Assembly: GCA_947599755.1 (NCBI GenBank)
Contig: CANQFO010000077.1
Coordinates: 1 to 5,040, forward strand
Direction of reading: 5' to 3'
DNA length: 5,040 nucleotides
From: an uncultured Bacilli bacterium
GTDB lineage: Bacteria > Bacillota_I > Bacilli_A > RF39 > UBA660
The position numbers were made by a program, and so were the translations under genes. The first letter of the stretch is position 1. The number at the start of each line of letters is the position of its first letter. Below, piece by piece: positions 1 to 5,040 of the stretch. A model generated the notes under the pieces. It was not told the origin of the DNA and did not search any database. It saw nothing but the letters and a program-made list of their open reading frames with translations.

Positions 1-1
1 C

Positions 2-328
2 CGAAACGTATGTCTGGAGACATGTTTTGGGGCTGTGCTTGGAAATCCATGGCTTATTCAAAATACAATTCGTTATTTGGATGGGTTGGATGAGTTAGCT
101 ATATCTGTTATTGATAAAATTGATATGTGTTTGAAACATTTGCAATATTTACGACAAATTAAAGATGATCGACTTGCTTGTTTAGAAATTCGAAATCATA
201 TTGCTTGGTATTTTAAGGGAATAGATGGGGTAAATATTTTAAAAAATAAAATCTATCAAACTACTGATATTCGTGATATAATTTCTATATTAAATCAGTT
301 TAAGGAGGGATTTTTAGATGAAAAATAG
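2..328 (+). CDS. dusB: tRNA-dihydrouridine synthase, DusB type (C-terminal fragment)
   Basis: This is the 3' end of a gene for a flavin-dependent tRNA-dihydrouridine synthase, which reduces specific uridines in the tRNA D-loop using FMN and NADPH. The frame is open from base 2 to a TAG at 326-328, so the start is outside the window; the GTG at 35 is internal. Seen directly: LGNPWLIQ at 38-61, the conserved end of the TIM-barrel FMN domain, then a helical C-terminal domain with the family block RNHIAWYFKGI (188-220), normally R-K/N-H-x-x-W-Y-x-K-G, which in this family contacts tRNA. About 108 residues are visible of a usual ~320. The residues just before LGNPW do not match the expected M-x-G-R-G segment, so the first ~37 bases may carry indels. 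The last 11 bases overlap the next gene. Family assignment is firm; DusB over other Dus subtypes rests mainly on the link to lysS. Confidence 0.85.
   Translation, partial: RNVCLETCFGAVLGNPWLIQNTIRYLDGLDELAISVIDKIDMCLKHLQYLRQIKDDRLACLEIRNHIAWYFKGIDGVNILKNKIYQTTDIRDIISILNQFKEGFLDEK
302..309 (+). promoter_or_regulatory. Ribosome binding site inside dusB for the RDD gene
   Basis: AAGGAGGG lies 8 bases before the ATG at 318 and within the last codons of dusB. It is nearly the full anti-Shine-Dalgarno complement. It fixes the start at 318 and implies that ribosomes finishing dusB can feed the next gene. Confidence 0.85.
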
Positions 329-959
329 TGAGGTTCTAGATAAACCTTTGTTTTTGCAAAGATTGGTTGCGTTTTTTATTGATGGAATGATTTTATCACT
401 TATTGTTTCTATTATTACTGTACCATTTGTTGATAATGATTCTATGATTAAATTGAATGATAGTGCGGTTGATTTGACGGAAAAGTTTCAACAGGAAGAA
501 ATTGGTTTACGTACTTATTTTACCGAGTATATGGATATTGCTTATCAAATGGCTAGGAAAAATGGTTTTGTTTCTCTTGTTTCTTTATTTTTTGAGGTAT
601 TGTATTTTATTGTTTATCAATTTTATCAAGGAGGACAAACTATTGGTAAAAAAATATTGAAAATTAAAATTGTTTCTTCTAATGATAAGAATTTAACAAT
701 GAATCAGATGTTATTTCGTTGTTTGTTGATTAATTCTATTTTAGCAGAAATGATTGTTTTTGGAATTACGATTTTTGCAACTAAAGGAATATATATGTAT
801 AGTTCGTTATTTGTTGAATTAATTCAGTATTTATTTATAGTTGTTAGTGGTATTATGATAATGTTTAGTAAGAGCGGTAGGGGGTTACATGATGTTATTG
901 CTCATACTAGGGTGATTAGAGCTAATACAGTAAAGGAGTTAGAAGTATGCGAGAATTAA
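318..959 (+). CDS. RDD family integral membrane protein
   Basis: A 213-residue membrane protein of the RDD family, which is named for conserved Arg and Asp residues. The biochemical role of most members is unknown; a few have been linked to ion or proton exchange. Visible family marks: QRLVAFFIDG at residues 14-23 (Arg15 and Asp22) leading into the first membrane segment (about 17-38); the block GQTIGKKILKIKIV at 106-119 after the second segment (about 84-104); further hydrophobic segments at about 133-155 and 162-183; and the C-terminal GRGLHDVIAHTRVI (187-200), which carries the second conserved Asp. Residues 39-83 form a polar, non-membrane loop that is long for so small a protein. The ATG at 318 is set by a strong ribosome binding site at 302-309. 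The gene overlaps dusB by 11 bases and lysS by 13, so it is part of their operon and probably translationally coupled. Family membership is confident; the substrate, if any, cannot be inferred. Confidence 0.88.
   Translation: MKNSEVLDKPLFLQRLVAFFIDGMILSLIVSIITVPFVDNDSMIKLNDSAVDLTEKFQQEEIGLRTYFTEYMDIAYQMARKNGFVSLVSLFFEVLYFIVYQFYQGGQTIGKKILKIKIVSSNDKNLTMNQMLFRCLLINSILAEMIVFGITIFATKGIYMYSSLFVELIQYLFIVVSGIMIMFSKSGRGLHDVIAHTRVIRANTVKELEVCEN
933..938 (+). promoter_or_regulatory. Ribosome binding site for lysS inside the RDD gene
   Basis: AAGGAG lies 8 bases before the ATG at 947, inside the last codons of the RDD gene. It supports 947 as the lysS start, and so the 13-base overlap. I see no T-box leader ahead of lysS; there is no non-coding room for one here. 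Confidence 0.8.
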
Positions 960-2431
960 GTGAACAAGAATTAGTTCGAAGAGATAAGGTTAAGAGTATC
1001 AGGGAGATGGGAATTGATCCTTTTGGTCATCGATTTGATCGAAATGATTTTGCTCTTTCTTTAAAGGAAAAATATCAAGATATTGATCATGATGCGTTTG
1101 AGAATATGAATGATACTGCCAGAGTGGCAGGAAGAATTATGTTTATTCGTAGGATGGGAAAAGCTTCTTTTTTTACTATTAAAGATAAGACTGGTTCCAT
1201 TCAGATTTATATTTCTATTAATGATGTAGGTGAAGAGACTTATCGTCTATTTAAAACGGCTGATATTGGTGACATTGTTGGTGTTTATGGAAAGATGATG
1301 AAAACTAAAACTGGTGAGGTTACAATAAAATGTTTAGAGTATACTCATTTGGTTAAGGCGTTAAGACCTCTTCCTGAGAAATTTCATGGTCTTACTGATA
1401 AGGAGGAGAGGTATCGCAGAAGGTATGTTGATTTGATTATGAATGATGATGTGAGATCTACTATGATTTTGCGCTCTAAGATTATTCGCTCCATTCAAAA
1501 TTATATGGATAATCAAGGTTTTATTGAAGTGGAAACTCCTGTTTTGACTACTCTTCTTACTGGTGCAGCAGCAAAGCCTTTTATTACTCATCATCATGCG
1601 CAAAATTTGGATATGTATTTGCGAATAGCTCTTGAGTTGCCATTAAAACGATTGTTAGTTGGTGGTTTAGAAGCTGTATATGAGATTGGTAGAGTTTTTC
1701 GTAATGAGGGAATGGATTTGAAGCATAATCCTGAATTTACTTTAATGGAAGCATATCTTGCTTATTCTGATTTGGATGGTATGATGGATTTGACTGAGGG
1801 TATGTTTCAAACAATTGCTAGAGATGTAGTTGGTAAAATGGATTATGAATGGTGTGGACATCTGATTCATTTGGATGGTTCTTGGAAACGTATTAGTATG
1901 GTGGATGCGATTTTGGAAAAAACAGGGATTGATTTTTCTCGTGAAATGACTGTACAGGAAGCGTTGGATTTGGCTAAAGATAATGGTATTGATGTTTTGG
2001 AGCATGAGCATACTGTAGGACATATTATCAATTTGTTTTTTGAGAAATTTGTGGAGGAAGATTTAATCCAACCAACATTTCTTTACGGTCATCCAGTAGA
2101 GATTTCTCCTCTTACTAAGAAAAACCCTAAAGATCCTAGATTTGTTGATCGTTTTGAATTATTTATCGGAGGAAAAGAGTTTGCTAATGCATATACTGAA
2201 TTAAATGATCCAATTGATCAGTTGGATAGATTTGAGGTTCAAATTGCGGAAAAGGATTTGGGAAATGATGAGGCAAACGATATTGATATGGATTTTATTG
2301 AGGCATTAGAGTATGGTATGCCTCCTGCAGGTGGAATTGGATATGGTATTGATAGGTTGTGTATGTTATTTACAGAGTCTGAGTCTATTCGTGATGTTAT
2401 TTTGTTTCCAACAATGAAGCCACTTGATTAA
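947..2431 (+). CDS. lysS: Lysine--tRNA ligase (class II lysyl-tRNA synthetase)
   Basis: Cytoplasmic enzyme that activates lysine with ATP and charges tRNA-Lys. At 494 residues it is full length for bacterial LysS. The N-terminal helix region contains REMGIDPFGHRF (19-30), typical of the family, followed by an OB-fold anticodon-binding domain (about 57-140, with AGRIMFIRRMGKASFF). The class II catalytic core follows: motif 1 around 175-200 (ending FIEVETPVL), the loop TGAAAKPFITHH (205-216), motif 2 GRVFRNEGMD (248-257) with Arg252 and Glu254 and then HNPEFT (260-265), the block YGHPVEISPL (380-389), GGKEFANAYTELNDP (408-422) with acidic residues of the ATP/metal site, and motif 3 GGIGYGIDR (462-470) ending in Arg470. 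Small departures from the common consensus (RIALELPLK for RIAPELYLK, and TGA for GGA in the loop) look like lineage variation rather than damage. It overlaps the RDD gene by 13 bases; the PepSY gene follows 52 bases later. Confidence 0.98.
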   Translation: MRELSEQELVRRDKVKSIREMGIDPFGHRFDRNDFALSLKEKYQDIDHDAFENMNDTARVAGRIMFIRRMGKASFFTIKDKTGSIQIYISINDVGEETYRLFKTADIGDIVGVYGKMMKTKTGEVTIKCLEYTHLVKALRPLPEKFHGLTDKEERYRRRYVDLIMNDDVRSTMILRSKIIRSIQNYMDNQGFIEVETPVLTTLLTGAAAKPFITHHHAQNLDMYLRIALELPLKRLLVGGLEAVYEIGRVFRNEGMDLKHNPEFTLMEAYLAYSDLDGMMDLTEGMFQTIARDVVGKMDYEWCGHLIHLDGSWKRISMVDAILEKTGIDFSREMTVQEALDLAKDNGIDVLEHEHTVGHIINLFFEKFVEEDLIQPTFLYGHPVEISPLTKKNPKDPRFVDRFELFIGGKEFANAYTELNDPIDQLDRFEVQIAEKDLGNDEANDIDMDFIEALEYGMPPAGGIGYGIDRLCMLFTESESIRDVILFPTMKPLD

Positions 2432-2468
2432 TTTGTTTGGGTAGGGTTGATTATCGATTATTATGATT

Positions 2469-2473
2469 AGGAG
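2469..2473 (+). promoter_or_regulatory. Ribosome binding site for the PepSY-protein gene
   Basis: AGGAG, followed by AG, ends 10 bases before the ATG at 2484, a slightly long but usable spacing. I find no convincing promoter in the 52-base gap after lysS, so the gene is most simply read from the lysS transcript. Confidence 0.65.
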
Positions 2474-2483
2474 AGAAATTTAA

Positions 2484-2867
2484 ATGAAGGATAAAAATAG
2501 TAAAATTATTATTTTTTCATTGGTGTTAATTATTGTACTTTTAATTTTTTTAATTTTTGTTATTTTTGCAAAGGGTGAATTTAATCGTTCTGATTTTTCT
2601 ATTAGTAACAAAAAAAATGATGTTTCTTCTGTTGAAAATAGTGATGACAGTAATCTATATATTTCAAAAGAAGAGGCTTTAAAAATTGCTTTAGATAATG
2701 TTGGTCTAAAGCAAAAAGATATTTATGATATTGGTGTTGAATTAGATTATAAGTACGGTAAAACTGTATATGAAATTGATTTTAATTATCAACAGTATGA
2801 TTATGAGTTTTATATTGATGCAGTTAATGGTGATGTTGTTCACTCTTTTAAAGAAAGAGATGATTAA
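2484..2867 (+). CDS. Small membrane-anchored PepSY-domain protein
   Basis: A 127-residue protein with a short basic N-terminus, one strongly hydrophobic segment at about 8-29, a Ser/Asn/Asp-rich linker (about 33-58) and a C-terminal PepSY-type domain (about 59-122). The domain reads as family members do: ISKEEALKIALDNVGL at the start, a middle strand GKTVYEIDF, a strand YDYEFYIDA and the closing turn NGDVVHSF. PepSY domains are found in propeptides of secreted peptidases, where they act as inhibitors, and in many small surface proteins of unknown function. This one has no peptidase attached and no cysteine, so it is not a classical lipoprotein; the hydrophobic segment is probably an uncleaved anchor with the PepSY domain outside the cell. 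It is the last gene before the terminator at 2877-2918 and probably shares the lysS transcript. Its partner cannot be told from the window. Confidence 0.85.
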   Translation: MKDKNSKIIIFSLVLIIVLLIFLIFVIFAKGEFNRSDFSISNKKNDVSSVENSDDSNLYISKEEALKIALDNVGLKQKDIYDIGVELDYKYGKTVYEIDFNYQQYDYEFYIDAVNGDVVHSFKERDD

Positions 2868-2876
2868 AATTGTAAG

Positions 2877-2918
2877 GTAAATCATAAGTTTTTTGCTTAT
2901 ATTTACTTTTTTTGTTTT
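2877..2918 (+). terminator. Rho-independent terminator ending the dusB-lysS operon
   Basis: The arms 2877-2888 (GTAAATCATAAG) and 2896-2906 (CTTATATTTAC) pair over 11 base pairs with one bulged C at 2883, around the loop TTTTTTG. A T tract follows immediately (seven Ts at 2907-2913, then G and four more). The stem is poor in G+C, as expected in such a genome. It begins 9 bases after the PepSY stop codon. Confidence 0.75.
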
Positions 2919-3002
2919 GAGGAATGAATGTAGTTTATTATTATTATTTTAAAAATTTCTTCTTTTTTTCACTAAAATTTCATATAAAAATAGTGGAAAT
3001 GC

Positions 3003-3030
3003 TTGTAAAATAAAGTGTATGTAGTATAAT
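3003..3030 (+). promoter_or_regulatory. Sigma-70/SigA-type promoter of the YfcC-like gene
   Basis: A perfect -10 hexamer TATAAT (3025-3030) lies 16 bases downstream of a partial -35 TTGTAA (3003-3008, 4 of 6 matches). Transcription would start near 3036-3037, almost on the ribosome binding site GGGAGG (3037-3042), which is 6 bases before the ATG at 3049. The leader would then be only about 12 bases, leaving no room for a riboswitch or attenuator. The promoter follows a terminator, which supports an independent transcription unit. Confidence 0.7.
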
Positions 3031-3048
3031 TATGATGGGAGGTTAATT

Positions 3049-4647
3049 ATGAAAAAACATAATATAGTAAAAGTTGTTCTTGTTACAATTTTATTGTTTA
3101 TGTTACTTACTTGGATTTTTCCAGCAGCTTATTTTTCAGGTGAGTATACTGAGCAAGGACGCGTTCAAATGGGTTTATTTGACTTATTTAATTATCCACT
3201 TACATCTTTATCATATTTTGGATATATATCATTATTTATTTTAGTTGTTGGTGGATTTTATGGAATTTTATATAAGATTCCAGCATATCGTAATTTTTTG
3301 GATAGAATTGCTTCTAAGTTGAAAAAGAAAGCTAAGTTAACGATTTCTATTCTTATGATATTGTTAGCAATATTTACATCTTTATGTGGTGTTCAACTTG
3401 CATTAATTATCTTTTTCCCTATGCTTGTTTCTATTATTTTGTTAATGGGATATGATAAGATAGTTGTTGCTCTTACTTTGGTTGGTTCTACTATGATTGG
3501 TATTGCTGGTAGTACTTTTGCTTATAATAATATTAGTGTTCTTCTATCTACCTTACAGCTTGATATTACATTTGAAATTTTATCTAGAATTATTATTTTA
3601 GTTCTTGGATTAGTTTTGTTGATCTTTAATACAATGATGTATATCAAAAAATTAGAGATTCGTAAAAAATCAGAAATTAAGGCTGAAAAGAAAACTGTTA
3701 AGAAGGTTTCTGTAAAAGAAGAAAAATCTAATTCTAAGGGAAAAGAGAAGGATAGTAAGATTAAAACTACAAAAAGTACAAAGAAAACTTCAACTTCTAA
3801 TAAAAAAGATACTAAAGCTGCTGTTAAAGAAGAAGAAGTTATTGTTGTAAAAGAATCTGTTGATGAATCTAAAAATGAAGATAATGGTTGCTATGTTCCT
3901 GTTCTTGTTGGAGGAAAAGGAAAAATATGGCCATTTGTTATTTCTTTTGTTTTCATCTTTATCATTATGGTATTAGCATTTATTCCTTGGGCTGATGCGT
4001 TTAAAATTAATGCATTTGCTGATGCTATAACTGCTGTTAGTGAATTTAAATTATTTGGATTTCCATTGTTTGGAAGATTGCTTGGTACAGTTAATGCATT
4101 TGGTTCATGGGCAATTACAGATATGTTTTTAGTATTAGCAATTGTTTCGTTATTTTTATCATTTATTTATAAGGTTAAATTAAGTGATGTATTTGATGGC
4201 TTTTCAGCAGGTGTTAAAAAGGCTTTAGCTCCAGCGCTTGTTATTTTGTTAGTTTATACTTGTTTAGTTATTACGACATATCATCCTTTTCAATTAGTAC
4301 TTTATAAAGCAATTTTAGGAATAACTAAGGGATTTAATGTATTTACTTCATCAGTTGTTGCTATTTTAGCTGGATTGTTTAATGCTGATCCATCTTATAC
4401 TTTCCAAAGTGTTCTTCCTTATTTAACTAGTGTTGTTACTAACACGAAAAATTATCCACTTGTTGGAGTTGTTTTTCAATCAATGTATGGATTTACGATG
4501 TTATTTGCTCCAACTAGTTTAATTTTAATGGGAGTATTATCTTATTTGGAAGTTTCTTATGGAAAATGGCTTAAGAGTATTTGGAAATTAATTGTTGAGT
4601 TGTTGATTGTGTTTTTAATTGTTTTAACAATTCTTGTATTAATTTAA
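3049..4647 (+). CDS. Divergent YfcC/DcuC-like polytopic membrane transporter with Lys-rich central linker
   Basis: A 532-residue polytopic membrane protein that reads as a distant YfcC (C4-dicarboxylate anaerobic carrier-like, IT-superfamily) member. N-terminal half: segment 8-28 with LTWIFPAAYFSGEY, like the family's L-T-x-I-I-P-A-G-x-Y; ILVVGGFYGILYK (64-76); hydrophobic stretches at about 97-117 and 119-133; then GYDKIVVALTLVGSTMIG (134-151) and a segment at about 178-198. C-terminal half: segments at about 293-313, 353-375, 393-411 and 431-444, then the block FQSMYGFTMLFAPTS (476-490) before SYGKWLKSIWKL (503-514) and a last segment (515-531). The family version is close to FQxGDGxTNxxxPTS...KWLK, so Pro-Thr-Ser and KWLK survive but the Asp and Asn do not. 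Residues 201-280, between the halves, form a Lys/Glu/Ser/Thr-rich linker that is probably cytoplasmic. The start is set by GGGAGG and the promoter upstream. YfcC relatives take up small organic or amino acids; the substrate here is unknown, and transport itself is inferred. Confidence 0.72.
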   Translation: MKKHNIVKVVLVTILLFMLLTWIFPAAYFSGEYTEQGRVQMGLFDLFNYPLTSLSYFGYISLFILVVGGFYGILYKIPAYRNFLDRIASKLKKKAKLTISILMILLAIFTSLCGVQLALIIFFPMLVSIILLMGYDKIVVALTLVGSTMIGIAGSTFAYNNISVLLSTLQLDITFEILSRIIILVLGLVLLIFNTMMYIKKLEIRKKSEIKAEKKTVKKVSVKEEKSNSKGKEKDSKIKTTKSTKKTSTSNKKDTKAAVKEEEVIVVKESVDESKNEDNGCYVPVLVGGKGKIWPFVISFVFIFIIMVLAFIPWADAFKINAFADAITAVSEFKLFGFPLFGRLLGTVNAFGSWAITDMFLVLAIVSLFLSFIYKVKLSDVFDGFSAGVKKALAPALVILLVYTCLVITTYHPFQLVLYKAILGITKGFNVFTSSVVAILAGLFNADPSYTFQSVLPYLTSVVTNTKNYPLVGVVFQSMYGFTMLFAPTSLILMGVLSYLEVSYGKWLKSIWKLIVELLIVFLIVLTILVLI

Positions 4648-4663
4648 AAATTTGATGAAAGTT

Positions 4664-4705
4664 ATAAAGTAAAAAGCACTTTTTTAAAGGTGTTTTTTAC
4701 TTTAT
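4664..4705 (+). terminator. Long-hairpin terminator after the YfcC-like gene
   Basis: ATAAAGTAAAAAGCAC (4664-4679) pairs with GTGTTTTTTACTTTAT (4690-4705) with a single G-U pair (4676-4693), and the stem extends by a few more A-T or G-U pairs toward the loop. TGTTTTCTATTT-type sequence follows. It begins 16 bases after the stop codon at 4645-4647. The length of the A+T stem offsets its low G+C content. Confidence 0.75.
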
Positions 4706-4793
4706 GTTTTCTATTTGTAAGTATTGAAGTGAAAAAGAAGTGATTCATGTTTAATCTAAAGTAATTCATTATATGGTGATTGCAAATTTTTTG

Positions 4794-4836
4794 TTATAAA
4801 AAAAATAGTAATTTGTGGTTACTATTTTTTTTATAA
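4794..4836. terminator. Bidirectional terminator between convergent genes
   Basis: This is a perfect 18-base-pair stem: 4794-4811 (TTATAAAAAAAATAGTAA) against 4819-4836, around the 7-base loop TTTGTGG. Eight As in the left arm and eight Ts in the right arm give a T tract on the 3' side when read from either strand. It lies between the plus-strand gene ending at 4647 and the minus-strand gene ending at 4883. The most likely reading is that it serves the minus-strand gene and backs up the hairpin at 4664-4705. Confidence 0.7.
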
Positions 4837-4882
4837 AATTATTTTAAGATAAATTTAGTTTGAAACGGAAATTTTGTTATTA

Positions 4883-5040
4883 TTATTTACTCTTTCCTTT
4901 TTCATAAAGAGCTTCAATTGCATTAGAGCAAACACCTAAATTATCCATAACTTCTGTATTCCTTTTTAATAAAACTTTTGATTTATAGATACGTGTATAG
5001 GCTTTCTCTCCAGACCATAAACCTTTGTGACCTGTGTCCG
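4883..5040 (-). CDS. Unidentified protein, C-terminal fragment cut by the window edge
   Basis: On the minus strand an open frame enters at the right edge (first whole codon at 5038-5036) and runs 51 codons to a TAA at 4885-4883. The visible residues begin DTGHKGLWSGEKAYTRIY, continue through KSKVLLKRNTEV, and end in a basic tail, LYEKGKSK. The two other minus-strand frames are closed by stops within this stretch. The composition (mixed charged and hydrophobic residues, no low complexity) looks like real protein, and a bidirectional terminator lies 47 bases past the stop. No membrane segment is visible. The piece LLKRNTEVMDNLGVCSNAIE looks helical, but I do not recognise a family and propose no function. 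Its start and most of its length lie outside the window. Confidence 0.6.
   Translation of the reverse strand, partial: DTGHKGLWSGEKAYTRIYKSKVLLKRNTEVMDNLGVCSNAIEALYEKGKSK

Noticed and set aside
1361..1603. Minus-strand open frame of 80 codons inside lysS
   Set aside because: It is antisense to the catalytic core of an intact lysS, is rich in residues produced by complementing AT-rich codons (Ile, Asn, His, Ser), and has no ribosome binding site I can see. It is a shadow frame.
1742..2023. Minus-strand open frame of 93 codons inside lysS
   Set aside because: Same reasoning: antisense to conserved lysS sequence, biased composition, no domain resemblance.
2432..2483. Separate promoter for the PepSY gene in the gap after lysS
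   Set aside because: TTGATT (2447-2452) and TATGAT (2462-2467) look like promoter hexamers but are only 9 bases apart, so they cannot form one promoter. No better pair is visible.
2924..3013. Possible 29-codon plus-strand ORF (begins M-N-V-V, with Tyr and Phe runs) after a GAGG
   Set aside because: The GAGG is only one base from the ATG, too close to work; the frame follows a terminator, is low complexity, and its end overlaps the -35 box of the next gene.
3649..3888. Frameshift or fusion of two genes at the Lys-rich stretch of the YfcC-like gene
   Set aside because: The frame is continuous, the sequences on both sides match the two halves of one transporter fold in the right order, and there is no internal ribosome binding site with a start codon that would suit a second gene.
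1..5040. TGA as a tryptophan codon (Mollicutes code)
   Set aside because: All genes run full length without in-frame TGA, and the tryptophans checked in lysS and the YfcC-like gene are TGG. No gene in the window uses TGA as its stop, so the code cannot be fully settled, but nothing asks for the alternative.
1..5040. CRISPR array, insertion-sequence ends, integrase site or tRNA gene
   Set aside because: I saw no regularly spaced repeats of CRISPR size, no long terminal inverted repeats flanking a transposase, and no cloverleaf-like sequence.

Overview
The window is AT-rich (by eye roughly 30% G+C) and gene-dense. It has strong purine-rich ribosome binding sites, TAA/TAG stops and tryptophan written as TGG. 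This fits a low-G+C Firmicutes-type bacterium, probably an uncultured Bacilli or Clostridia lineage. The dusB...lysS order supports this: in Bacillus subtilis the dusB homologue yacF lies directly upstream of lysS. Nothing in the reading frames requires TGA as tryptophan.

Layout: (1) Bases 2-2867 look like the 3' part of one plus-strand operon: the C-terminal end of dusB (cut by the window edge), an RDD-family membrane protein, a full-length lysyl-tRNA synthetase (lysS) and a small membrane-anchored PepSY-domain protein. The first three genes overlap by 11 and 13 bases, with each downstream ribosome binding site inside the preceding gene, which suggests translational coupling. A low-G+C hairpin with a T tract (2877-2918) closes the operon. 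(2) A recognisable promoter (3003-3030) drives a separate gene at 3049-4647. It encodes a polytopic membrane protein that reads as a divergent member of the YfcC/DcuC (C4-dicarboxylate anaerobic carrier-like) transporter group, with a long lysine-rich cytoplasmic linker between its two halves. A long hairpin (4664-4705) follows it. (3) A second, perfect 18-bp-stem hairpin (4794-4836) sits between this gene and the 3' end of a convergent minus-strand gene (4883 to the right edge), whose 51 visible residues I do not recognise.

How the genes relate: DusB modifies tRNA and LysS charges tRNA-Lys, so the operon core is translation housekeeping. The RDD and PepSY proteins are envelope proteins of unknown role that share its transcript. 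The YfcC-like gene has its own promoter and appears to be a separate unit.

I see no CRISPR array, mobile element, rRNA, tRNA or clear defence or mobile system. The points most worth a second look are the divergent YfcC-like protein and its charged linker, the RDD gene inserted between dusB and lysS, the damaged-looking first ~37 bases of the dusB fragment, and the unidentified gene at the right edge.
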